A stretch of 64,000 bases of DNA from Cinnamomum chago (lineage: Eukaryota > Streptophyta > Magnoliopsida > Laurales > Lauraceae): contig CP142456.1 in the NCBI GenBank assembly GCA_038049695.1, forward strand, positions 78,887,422-78,951,421, given 5' to 3'. Below the pieces are notes generated by a model, which worked only from the letters and a program-made list of their open reading frames with translations, was not told the origin of the DNA and searched no databases. This document shows, piece by piece, positions 12,270 to 23,801 of this stretch (position 1 is the first letter of the stretch; each line of letters starts with the position of its first letter). The position numbers were made by a program, and so were the translations under genes.

Positions 12270-14718
12270 TGATGAGCCTCGAAAAGTGCACATTTTCATA
12301 CACATTTTGGACTATTTTAAGGGCTTATTGATATTAAAGAGCTTTATTTAATGACAAATCATGTTTTTATGCATTTAGGGTCCATTGTAGTGCATTCATG
12401 CATAATTTGCTCAAAAATCACACTTTTTGCATAAATTCATGAAACCTGCTATTTTTGGAGACTTATTTTTGGAAAGTCGATTATTTTGGGTGCATCAAGT
12501 AGGGTCTCATGCATCGTCCATTTAAGTTCCTTACATAAAATTATTCTTGAATCCATTTGTTTTAATTTGTGTAGGAGAAATCAAGAATGAGACCTACATT
12601 GGTGAAATTTGAGAGAGATCAAGGGTAGGACATCTTTCAAGGTGGACCCACATATCTTGGTATTCTTGGAGAGTTTGAAAAGTCAACAATGGAAAGCTAG
12701 ATTTGTAATTTCAAGATCAAGAAAGGAAATTTCAAATTTGGTAAGATCTAATTCTTACTAAGTTTGAAAACTCAAAAATCAAGAAAGAAATTCAAGAAAG
12801 AAAAGTGTGCGAAAAGAGTTGACTAGTCAATCAAAGAAGCTTGGAAGCAAACCAAAGAGGGAAGGAGAATCAAGAAACAAGGAAAGAATTATCCCAGGAT
12901 GCCTTTGGATGTCCACATGGGTCCCACACATGCCATTGCACAACTAACATTCCATATGTACACAATTATTTTCGGATTTTTCAGAGGCAGCAAGATTAAA
13001 ATGGCTCTTTTCGAGTAGATATCTTTAGAACCCAAGATTGTGTCAATCGGAGCTAAAACGAGGAAGATATGGCCTCTGGAAGTTAGTGTTATAATTTCTA
13101 CTCGGGATTGCAATTTTGCACATGGAAAGCACCAAAAATCTCTCACTCACCTTGCTATTTCTTTGAAGACTTGTTGGCCAAGGAAGGGACTTGCCATTCA
13201 AAGAAGATTGCATGCTACAAACTTGGAGCAAAGAAGGAAAGAAAGAGAGTAAAAATCTATAAATTGAAGGCATAAGCCTCCCTCTCCTCTCATGGGAAGA
13301 TAGACCAACTTTCTCTAGAATTACTACTACACTCCATCTTCTTCCTCTCTCTTTCTCTCCATTTGAGTCCTCAAGGAGATTTAGTCGGAAATCACACTAC
13401 ATACACCCTTGGGTTTTTCATCCAGAAGAGGCATCTCATCCTAGTATGTAATTATCATTGATTATTTTTTATATCTTATGTAAGACTTTGCATATTAGTA
13501 AAATTGTTTCTTACTCTTTCAATTTTTCTTTCTTGTCCTTGGGTGATTGGTGCTTGTTTTATGTTTCTTTTCTTGTTGGTGTTTGGACTGACGACCCAAA
13601 GGCCCTAAAAGCATGATTCAAATTATGACCCCGCTTAGAAAAGAATTTTGAAAGAGGAGAATACACTTCCACACATTTAAATTTATGTTCTTCCACACAT
13701 TTACTTTTCTTATTTTCACCACACATTTAAATTCTTGAGCTTTTGTTTATTATCTTTATTTTTATGATCAATTCAATTTTATGTTTATTTAATGCATAGT
13801 TTATGGTTGGAATTAATTAGCATTGCATGCACTTTCATATTGGTGGAGTTTAGACATGTTTAAATTGTTGGAATCGGAGTTTTAAATTGAATAAGCAAGA
13901 ACAATCAGAGATTTGAGTCAATGAAATGATACAGGAATTTCATGACAGATTTTGTGTAAAAAGTTTGTGATTAGAAACCTGATCAAAACATATTATTTTT
14001 CGATGAAACTTGGAGAAATTAAAGTTTGATCAGTGTATTTTCAAACCCCAGAATTTCAAGAAAAAATAATTTTGGAAAGATGGTGAACCAGTAGCTCAAA
14101 CATGGCTGGTCGGACCCCCCCTGTGTGCAGAATTTCTGCACAGTTTTTTTTTCTTTAGGTCATGTTCATACACTCATATTTCATTCGTTTTAAATCGTTT
14201 CTCACTTTCATTTTTTTTAGTTGATTCATGCATCATTGTAGTTCAAAACCCGGCCTTTAAACTTAGTTTTAGGTTGCATTAGATTAGGAAAAATCATGCA
14301 TAAAAACAGCCCTGCATACTAGTTTTCAAGACTTAGAATTTTTAGCATCTCATGGCATACATTGCATTACTAACTTTCTAACTTAGGTTTCTTTTGTTTC
14401 TAGTTTAGTTTCTTAGTTTTATTTTTTATACTTTTTATTCTTGATGTTCTAACTTGTGTTTTCTTTTGTAGCAATTTTAGTTTTTTATTTTAGGATTTTT
14501 AGATTTAGGAAATTCTCTTTTCATTGGATTGTAATTAATTTAATTTTTGGAAAGTAAGAATGATGAATGTACTTTTCTAGATTTTAGGCTAGAATTAGAA
14601 TTTATTTAGGGCAGGTACAAGTTGAGAAGGAATCTTAATTTACATTGTTCCCTGTGGATCGACCTGGTCTCACCAGTTTATTACTACATCGCAGCTCTAC
14701 ACTTGGAGCTCACGATCA
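12270..14718 (+). mobile_element. Solo LTR (family C), 2449 bp, TSD GCAAG
   Basis: It starts TGATGAGCCTCG and ends CTCACGATCA, with GCAAG at 12265-12269 and 14719-14723. It is inserted in the helicase just downstream of Walker A, in the LIALA/ATATSGVAAS region. Near its 3' end it carries CCCTGTGGATCGACCTGG followed by a tract ending in GATCA, which resembles LTR ends of the Ty3/Gypsy Tat-Athila group. It shares the TGATGAG start and a 20-bp internal block with family A. No gag-pol is present. Confidence 0.88.
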
Positions 14719-16314
14719 GCAAGAGCTATAAGGCCTTTTGATCTCAATGTGGCTAATAGGTCAAGATACAATTATGTTTTTCTAGTACCACCAGGACCAT
14801 CAATGAAAAAAACTCCGAGACTTTGATTTAAAACTCTTTGCAATATAATATTGTATGCATGTTTCTCTTTTTCATTCAATGTATGTACCGCAAGTAAATC
14901 ATGTTCAGACACTGAAACACTCAATTCTTCTTCAATTTCCTTTGAGTACGATATTTGCTCATAAATTTCAATATCTGCATTAGTAAAAGCATAGTCCATA
15001 ATGCCTTTTCCCATTGACTGTAAAACAGAGTTTATATTTGCCAGTACTTTTGCCCGCCTTATGTTTGATGAAAACTCAGGGAAGTGATAATCTTCGCACA
15101 TTGCATCTTCAAATTTCTTCCACAACATTTTATGATTGCTTGGATTACTGTACACCAAAATGGTAGCAAACAATCGACGCAAACTTTGTGGCATTTGATA
15201 TTGAGATGCTTCTTGTAAGCATTCTTCAAAACTATTAACTGATTCCAGCAACCCTCGTAATAGTGCAGCTTCATGAAATGATGATGCTTTAATTCCGTTA
15301 AAGAATTTCAAATCTTGAAATGACACTGGTGCTCTAACATGATTCAACAATAGCCACAGATAATATCTTTCACCTTCAATTGGATTAATCGTGATGATTC
15401 TTCCAATTACACAATATTTTTTCCCCTCACTCCAGTTTCTTTGGTCATCGTGCCATACAAAATGTTCAGGGAATTCTTTATAAAGCCATTTTCGTGCTTC
15501 CATGTTAACTCTATTCATTTCGAAAAATTGAGTCAACATTGTCCTAGATGCACAATCATTGGAAATCACATGAAGAAGATTATCTTGTTTCTTGAATGAT
15601 ATAACTTGTTTATCTTCTAAATGCAACTGCAAGCCTTTGACAGATGGATGAATTTCATTCAATAAGAACTTATAGATTCGCTATGTGGCTTCTGGAGGTG
15701 AAATCCATCTTGTTGTTTGAAATTGCTCTATTTCGTCAACATCAAAACTATTTTCATCACCAGTAATATGGAATGCAACACGGTCATGACCCTTATAGAT
15801 GTACTTGTACAAATATTTGACTGCTTTAATTGTAGAGCAAATTTCTACATTCATGTGACAATCAAACTTGCAAGTAAGGACTGTACGGTATGACCCATCG
15901 ATTGTCTAAATATGTACCCCGTACTTTGGCTTGTTCATTGGTGTTGCGTCGTCTATATATTGGATAGGAATTCTTTGCTTGAGTTGTTGAACAAGAAAAT
16001 TCTTTAGGATAATGGTTTTTGCAATAACCATTTTTTCTCATGCAAATATTTTTTGGATTTAAATCTCCACATGGTCCATGCATCATGTGTTTCACAACTA
16101 CTGAATACAAATGTGAATTTTTAGCTCTGTCAGGTAGTTCTGCACAAACAAATCTGTCAAATGATTCTAGTACAACAATTTTATAGCCTATCTTCAAGAT
16201 AAGTAAGAAATGAGCATGTGGAAGTCCTCTCTTTTGAAATTCAATGACATACACATAAGCAACAATTGGTCCAAATATTTTTTTTTTGAACAAATCATCT
16301 TTTAGCTCTTCCAC

Positions 16315-17959
16315 CTCAAAGCCAAGCTAAACAAGGGTTTTGTGTCACTCAAGCTTCAACAAGGCAAGTATACATATATGGTTATGCTTGTTGTGTTATC
16401 TTCATTAATTGTGTGAGAAACAATGAAGATTTAAATGGTAATAGCTCAATGATTCATTTAGGGGTTTGAAACCCTAATCATGAATTAGGTTGTGTAATTA
16501 TGGTTTAATTATGTGAATGATTGAGGATAATATGCTCTTGTATATATTCCTTCATTTAATTGTCTATCAGGTTCAAAAGAGGTGAAAGAAAGGCAAAGAA
16601 TGGATTGAAATCCATTCCCTGTAGTTACTGAACTGCAGGGCAGTCCGCAGTTCACGCGGTCGACCGAGCCCCTGCTCGGTCGACCGGCCCCACATGGTCA
16701 GGTTCCTCTGGAACCTGACCAAAACACTATCCAGCCCTTTATCACTTACAACTGCAGGTCGACCTGGGCTGGCCCACTGAGAAATGTTGGAAAATTTCTG
16801 ATTATGTCTGAATTTCCGGGATTAAAAGTCTAAGCATAGAAACTAATATTAATCGTGTTTAAACCTCCATAAGTGTTAATGAGGGTTATTTTAATGCATA
16901 AATTTATCTAAGTGATGTCATCGATAGTAATACGTGCATTAATAACCATCGTTACACTCAATGGTTGGTTAGGGGATTGGTTTAGACTTAGAATGAGATT
17001 GGTATGAATTGTTAACGAGTCTGGCACTACATAGTGGTTTCCTCAACTCATTATGGAATGAAGTTGAATGAATTAATAAATGAATAGTTACGAAAAGTAA
17101 CAATGCATTGAATAATCCTACTGCAGTAGATGGAATTGAGGGCGTTCCGGAGCTCCGTGGTGACACCAGTGATCTCTGATCAAGACACTGGGAAGATCCC
17201 ACCTTATTGGACCGAAAGGTCATTGACTGAAAAGTCATATATTGATAAGTCATTAATAAAGGCTGAATATAATGAATGAATGCATATGAAATGCTTCCTT
17301 TTGGAAGAACTTAATCGAGTTGAAACCAATGTGCCAATCTTATTGTCGGAATTACTTGTGTTTATTATTGATTGTCTAGAATTGGAAAATCAATGAATTG
17401 TCAGGAATTGTCAAACATGCTATAAATGTATGTATATCTTGTTGAACCGTCGTGTTCACGGTATTACTGATGATGTTACAGGTTCAGTTGCCCGTATCGG
17501 TCCCTCAGAGACCGTCCCGCCAGCGGAGGAGGGCCATTCGATACCTCCAGGAGGTCTAGTCGAATGGTCATGATCTGAGAGCGTATACACGGGAATCTTT
17601 TGGAAAACTTTTTAGAAATTGTTTTATATATTCGTTTTGGTATTGTAAGTATTGTACGTATTGTAAGTAATGTCCCCTGCATTGTATTTTGAAGATGCAG
17701 TGGTTGATAGTAGGAGAAATGAAACGATGTAAAGTGAACTTTACAAGTCAAAGTAAAGAGTCTGATTCATTTTGTTACATAATTGTCAATGTATATTATT
17801 GTATATTTCCTCACAACTGTACATTGATAGGTACATATGCAAGATCCCTTGTGGACTTCGTTTTAACGTCGGTTAATTCGGGGTTTACGGGAGTAAGTAT
17901 GATCATCGCGACCCGGGGGTTAACCCTAATGACTCTGATCTCGGGCCTGGGTCGTGACA
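16315..17959 (+). mobile_element. Truncated solo LTR (family E) in the Helitron Rep region
   Basis: The right end (GGGCCTGGGTCGTGACA, ending 17959) is a clean LTR terminus directly abutting the Helitron codons for RIILPA. The left edge abuts the codons for EELKDDLF, has no TG start and no matching target duplication, and about 70 Helitron residues are missing there. The simplest reading is a deletion that removed the LTR start together with adjoining Helitron sequence. Its terminus and 3' layout resemble family F (28920-35162). A palindromic GC-rich cluster (GGTCGACC type) lies at about 16655-16770. Confidence 0.7.
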
Positions 17960-19170
17960 TGCCGGTAGGATAATTCTATGTCCAACTTTAGAACCATGAG
18001 TTTCTCCAACTGTAATACTATCAACAAGCTCCTGATATAAATCAACTCGTATTTCATCTTGTCGATAACGAAGGTAGTCCAACCAAGAGAGCACTCTAGT
18101 TTGATGTACATGTCAGCAACATATTGTTGTAACAAACGACCCGAGTGCAGTAGTAGTGAAGGACAAGTTTCTCGTATTTGTAATTTATAGCAATAATACT
18201 CTCGACAAGACACATCCTTTCTCTTGTTAACTTTCTTTTGGTTTGCTGGAAAACATTAAAAAAACTTATTATAATATGTTCAATATTAGCGGTATAATTT
18301 AAATAAGTAAGTTATCATTAGTACCTTGCCTTTCTTTTTGAATGAGATCTTCTAGTGATGATATTTGGGAAGGATTAAGAGATGTTTGTCCTTGACAATA
18401 AGCTCTCGAAATTGTTTTAGTTAATCTCTGTATTCCTTTATGCCATCCAATATCACCATATGGAAATAATAATTCTCTATCCATATTGCTGATACTTGTG
18501 ATTCTGACGGCGTATTATACACTCTTTGGTCTAACTCGACATCGCACTTGATTACAATGTGAAGGCTTTCCCAAGCAGGTACATGCTGAAGGCTCCGAAA
18601 AAATGTATGGATTAACTGCTAAGATATTGAGTAGCTTTTGAATGATGTTTGAATTAATGTTTGATGATGCTTGTATACGGTTCTCCAGTTCATGTTCCGT
18701 ATCATAAAAATAGAGTCGCAAGCAAGAAGGACGTCTATCTGTGGGTACCAAGTCATTGATATAGAAGTATACCTGACCTTGTACCTTGAATGTATATATA
18801 CCTTTTTGTCTTCTGCAAAGATCTCTATTATATTTGACACCAAACGATGTAAATGCAAGAGTGTTATTTTATGTACGAACATATTTTCTAAATTCCAAAA
18901 CATCACTTGAGTTTGACTTAAATAGCGAATGGAGTTCTTCGGGGGCATGATTTGAAACCAGTGGTACTTGACCGGAGGAGCAGCAGAAGCCTACAAGTTC
19001 ACGATGAAGTCTCTTTGCATTGCAATATTCACATGTTGAAGAAGATGGCAAAATAGATGGTTCTTTAGATTTATTTTGAAGAACTTCATCGATGGATGTG
19101 GAGCTAGAAGGGATTTTATCTTCGATAGATATAAAAGCAAGAAAGAAGTATAGTTTAGTTACTTTGAAGA

Positions 19171-22100
19171 TTTAAAAAAAATGGATAATTATATGCACTT
19201 ATCCTTTTAAGAATATTTTAGCTTAATGTTTTAGTATTTTTTGTTATTATATATTCTATAATAGAATGAATATTATTATAAAATTGTAATGAGCATTGAT
19301 GAATTTTTGTAAGGCATAGTTTTATTAGTAATAATAAACTTTGGAACTTTTTCCAAGAGAAAATGAAGTATATATAATGTTTTATTACCTCTAAGAGCTT
19401 CATTCTTTTTCTTTTTTTTTTTTTGATGAAGCAGAGTGACAACACACTTTTGATGTTGATCCTATTAAAGAAATTAAAAAAAAAAACTTACCATATGCCC
19501 GTACTTTAAGTGTTAAGTGATTATAGTTTGTAATTCTTACCAACTTCATAAGTGCTGCAGTACTCAATTTGTTGTTTCCCTTTGTTTGATGTTGTTGATG
19601 AAAGATAGTCAACTTGATTCACTATGATAGTCAGTATAGTGAAAACCAAAGAATTGATAGTCAATTATAAGAGTTTCAATAATTGATACATAACTTTAGG
19701 AAAAGAATAAAATATATATATATATATATATTTGTTATTACTATACCTGGTTTAGAAATAGAGTTCCTAGATGAAGAGAATTGTGAATCAAGTACCTTTC
19801 TTACCTTTTTTTTCTTTTGTATGCCTCTCTCCATTTTTTTTTTGTAGTTCTGCCTTCTTGTCATCGCTCCGATTTTTATAATATTTTTTGAAATATTCTC
19901 TTTTGTCTCCCTTTTTGCCCATATTTTACATCTGAGGAAAGGGGGGCGGGGGGGAAATCAATAATGATGAAATTGTGCAGTTTTACGTTTTCTAACAAGG
20001 TGTAGACTAATCCTTTTCACCATCTTTCTAAACCAAGAACATGTTCATTTTTTGTGACATTCTAGCATCTCAAATTAACATTTGTATAGCAAAAAGTAAT
20101 GCAACACCCAATCCAACATCAAACTTCAGGTTCCTTGATACGCAATAAAATAATGGCCTCAATTTTTCTTCAAAATGATATTCTATAAAACATGTGATGG
20201 CAATATTAAATTTCTTGAATATCTAGTAATCCGGTACATCCACATAGGCAAAGCATAATACTCTCATGAAATAAGAAAAATATATAATATAGCCAAGGTC
20301 TTATTACTTCAACTTGGAGTTCAAAATTCTTATTATCCCAAATAATTCTGAAAATGACCTACCTGCAATGAGTTTCTTCACAAGGTAAAGTGTTGTAGGG
20401 ATACGATAAACAATGGCTTCTTCCAAACATGTACTCAATCTGAAAATTAGCAGGTTGGTAATTAAAAACATGACATTAGTTGATGAAACAGTTGATAATT
20501 TAAAAAAATCAGTTTAACATATATAAATCAGAAAAAATTATATATTTGAATTAATAATGGACCTAATATTGGTTTTATCAAATAAATTTGAGTACCTAAT
20601 ATCAAAGTTTAATGGTTTTACAAAGAATTTTTTTGTGACCCACTTAAGCTCATGGTTAGTTCTCCTCAAATAAGTGAACAAATCTAACAAAACCCAATGC
20701 ATAAACAATGAAACATAGATTCAGAAAATTTGTGGAGCTTTCTGCAAAGCTAAAGATCAGTTGCTATTTGATATTTGTTTCACAAGTATCTAAGGGGGTT
20801 GTCAGGGTAAGAACGTTCTTTATGTGCTGCTCAAGAGGATTGATCTCTTTCCTAGTTGGGTCTTTTGCAACTTATGCAATAACATCAAATTCTAGACCCG
20901 CATAAAAATTCAATGAGAGAGTAAACCTGATTAATTGGTCATGCATAAAGTGTATGGATAAATTAAGTAAAACCTCGACAAGAAAACTAATATATGGAAT
21001 CAAAGACTGGATCCAATCATCAATAAAAGGTACACCTATATAAATAAGTATATATCTAAATAAGTTAATAACTTTTTTTAAAAAAACAACGATTCATTTC
21101 AATCTTAGCAGGACCCAAAACAAAACAACAATAAAATAGAAAAAGGCAACATCATAGAACATGAGATTTGATGACTACCCATAACAGAAATCAGATATTA
21201 AAACTACCAATTTGTTAAAATCCCATTTGAATGAGTAAATAACAAGAACACCTAACAAAACAAAACAGCATAGGTTAAAAAAATTACTCTGATCAAGTTA
21301 GACCAAAGAGAGCAAGTAACAACATAAAAAAGCCATAAAAAAACATAGAAAGAGAATAAAAACACCAAGTCCAACTAACAATATCACGGCTAGTGCCACC
21401 CAGCAAAGTGCAATTTTGGAAAAGCTAATTAACTCTTGAACATGCTGCACAAGAGAAAACAAGAGCAAAATTTAATGAAATTGATCAAATATCATCCAAT
21501 CATTACTTACCTTTGGCATACATCTGACCAAGTCTAACTACACTACAATTCCATTATAGAGTACAAAAATCTATTAAAAAGAAAACATGGAAGCACTTGC
21601 ACGGTGGGCCTTGGTACCCAGAATTCTTTCATCTGCGCTATTGGAAAAAGAGTCAAGAGTCTGAATCATCTAAGAGACCTTAGGAACTTTTAATACATTG
21701 GATTTAGGAGGAGACACAAATCATGGAGAGGGGTTGTGGATAAGTCATTTGAATCAATTATAGTCTTATTATTCATTTCTACCATATGATCTAAAACAAT
21801 ATCATGAACAATGTAATGATGACATTAAATAAATAAAAAAGCCAGTGGATCACTAATCATAGATGCACTGCTCACCAACAATTCAAATTGCTATATCATT
21901 TTATGATGAAAACATTATTGTATCCACCTAATGATGAAAAGTACAGGGGAGATCATTTAGTGGTAAAAATATGTGGCCATGGTAAACAAAATCCTATTAT
22001 TTTGGAATCCTTTGACAGTGAAAATATGTTGAGCCCAACCCAGGTGTTCAGAACTGCAGATTGGCGATGAGATGAAGGAGACTTCACTATAGTAGAGAAG

Positions 22101-22272
22101 AGATCAGACACAATTACAAACATAGAAGCAAGAAAACAACAAGCTTTTGTATCCTTTTATTGGCCTAAAGAGAGCCTCTGTAATGATTGCTGGAAGGAGA
22201 GTTGGGCACATAGAATGGCATCTAGTGCATGTATTCCGTATGGTCGACCCTTTCCTTCTGTGTTACTCTTAA
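19171..22272. other. AT-rich sequence between Helitron and LTR D1, mostly uncharacterised
   Basis: This may include the Helitron 5' flank and leader. Poly-A/T runs and an AT microsatellite (about 19713-19730) are present. No complete gene is seen. One exon-like block (20363-20439) is listed separately. An open stretch at about 21990-22260 gave no recognisable product. Confidence 0.5.
20363..20439 (-). other. Orphan exon-like block with both splice sites
   Basis: On the minus strand a 77-nt block is bounded by a TTTTCAG acceptor and a G|GTAGGT donor. One frame is fully open (CLEEAIVYRIPTTLYLVKK and a few more residues). I do not recognise the protein. No neighbouring exon was found, so it may be a fragment captured by the Helitron or a relic of a host gene. 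Its significance rests on the splice sites and the protein-like composition. Confidence 0.35.
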
Positions 22273-23339
22273 CAACTTGTAAGGGCCGCGACCTTATTGG
22301 GTCAATTGGGCCAATTGCAGGCCTGTTGACCCGTTTATTTTACTATTATTATAATTAATTGTATTGTTAGATATTTAAGTGGGTTTAGGCCTTGAGTGAG
22401 TTTCTTTTAGTGTTAGAATAGTGTCTGCGAAGTTTCGTGTGATTCCGAGTGCGTTGGACCCTAGTAAGGGGGTAGTTCCAATTTAGGGGAAAATTGAGTG
22501 TTTTTTCGAAAGAATTCCTATCATCATGATTTTGGGTTCGTTGGAAAGGTCTCGTCGCTTTGATCATTTTTGTCTCCTGGCTCGTCGTGATCCGGCGATC
22601 AGAAACCCTTCAAATGGCCCATTTCGTCTTCGAACCCACTTAAGGGCAATTCAGTCTTTTCCTCCATCTCTTCTTCTTAATCAGGGATTAACCCTAATCT
22701 CGTATTCACCTCTGCAACGAGTGAGAGCTACAACAGCCCATCTTCTTCCCTTTCTCTTCTCAAGCCCAGATCTTCCTCCGAGAGAGATCACCTCCTCAAT
22801 TCGGACTGTACATCTTATTCCTCTCGATCTTCTCTCTCCATTGATACTAGTTGATAACCCTTTTCCCATCATCAACGTTCCCTTCCGTCTTCTCTTTTGC
22901 TTAGAGTAGGTAAAATCTTGATCTTTTTCCTTTCTTCTTCTTCTCGGTGTTCTAGATTACGTTTGGTTGGGCTAGATTCGTGGTTTCTGCGGTAGAAGGT
23001 TTCTCCTCGAGTTCCCCAATTCCTAATCTCCTTCTTGGTTGAGGCAAGTAGATTTGCAATTTATAAATTAAGCATGTGTGTATGTTTCTCCATTGATTGT
23101 AATGATTTCCTTTTAGATTTCCCTAATACCAAGCCTGGTTATGATATTGATTTTGGATTACATGTTAGGTTAGATGTGTGGTATGGATTTGATTAATAGT
23201 TAAATTTGTACCTTTTTGATGTTTTTAATTTGATAGAATGGATGAGAATGATGATTGTGATATTTGGGGAGCATGGAGGCTTGTTTTCTGCAGGAAAAAA
23301 AAGAGAAAAACTCATTTTCAGGTTCAGGTCTAGAAGTGC

Positions 23340-23430
23340 CGATCGAACGGACCTGCAGACCGATCGATCGGACTGAAATTGGTCTCAGTTAACTGAGACG
23401 GATCTCATACCGATCGAGGTCCGATCGATA
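23340..23430. repeat. CGATCGATCG palindrome cluster in LTR D1
   Basis: Several CCGATCGATCGG-type palindromes and near-palindromes occur within 90 bases (GCCGATCGAAC, GACCGATCGATCGGAC, ACCGATCGAGGTCCGATCGAT), with GTTAACTGAGAC between them. The matching cluster in copy D2 is at about 25565-25672. Confidence 0.75.
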
Positions 23431-23801
23431 GGAGGGCAATTTTGTAATTTCTAACAACTTTTGGAAAAAAATAGAACACGTGTAACTTTTAATCCGTCCG
23501 TCGGATTTCTACATATTATATACCGTTGTAAAGCCCTTGAGATGTAGAATCCAATGGTTCTAATTTCATCACGATCGGAGGTCGGGAAGTGATGTAAATA
23601 CCCAGATTATTGATCCAGTCTATATTTTATTGAAAATGAAACCGGTAACTTAGGTTTGGACCTTAGATGTTGGAAACCATGAACCTACTATCACTTGACC
23701 ATTAATGGGGATTAAATCATAACACATGGCTTGGTGTGCTTCGATTGGGTTGTTTAGGTATTCGTGTATTACACATGGTTTAACCGAATGCGTATGAAAT
23801 T

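Larger units (their letters stand above)
2065..19170 (-). mobile_element. Degenerate autonomous-type Helitron (Rep-helicase plus RPA)
   Basis: Two minus-strand pseudogenes lie head to tail: a Rep/PIF1-helicase protein and then an RPA70-like protein, the usual gene pair of autonomous plant Helitrons. The bounds given are those of the coding remnants. The true termini (5' TC and 3' hairpin-CTRR) were not found. Four LTR units interrupt it: 2515-3955, 7660-11742, 12270-14718 and 16315-17959. The first three carry exact 5-bp target duplications, so they are later insertions into the Helitron. Without them about 7.5 kb of Helitron sequence remains. Stops and frameshifts in both genes show it is dead. 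Family assignment is firm; element boundaries are not. Confidence 0.88.
6934..19170 (-). pseudogene. Helitron Rep-helicase (RepHel), interrupted by three LTRs
   Basis: RepHel nicks and unwinds DNA for rolling-circle Helitron transposition. Read from 19170 downwards: an N-terminal Cys-rich region (CEYCNAKRLHRELVGFCCSS, near 19030-18960); the helitron-like N domain (VYFYINDLVPTDRRPSCLRL near 18740; LLFPYGDIGWHKGIQR near 18470; GRLLQQYVADMYIKLE near 18130); the Rep nuclease with an intact HUH motif (GLPHAHFLL, about 16220) and the two-tyrosine motif (KYLYKYIYKGHDR, about 15815-15780). The PIF1 helicase follows: Walker A GGPGGTRKT with R in place of G near 14790, then TSGVAAS and IIWDEAS (about 12250-12105), then FAMTVNKAQGQT and LYVALSRA (7170-7040). 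Stops occur after Walker A, in the VVVF-GDFPQVLP segment (about 11980), and after SLTPSGLPPHE (7400). About 70 residues before the Rep motif are missing at the 16315 junction. Confidence 0.92.

Noticed and set aside
22080-22100. TCTCTACTATAG on the minus strand as the Helitron 5' terminus
   Set aside because: The preceding base is T, not the A expected at a Helitron insertion site, and it lies nearly 3 kb beyond the coding start; not supported.
21888-22260. Long open stretch reading MLSPTQVFRTADWR and beyond
   Set aside because: It contains a stop, has no splice sites at sensible places, and gives no recognisable protein.
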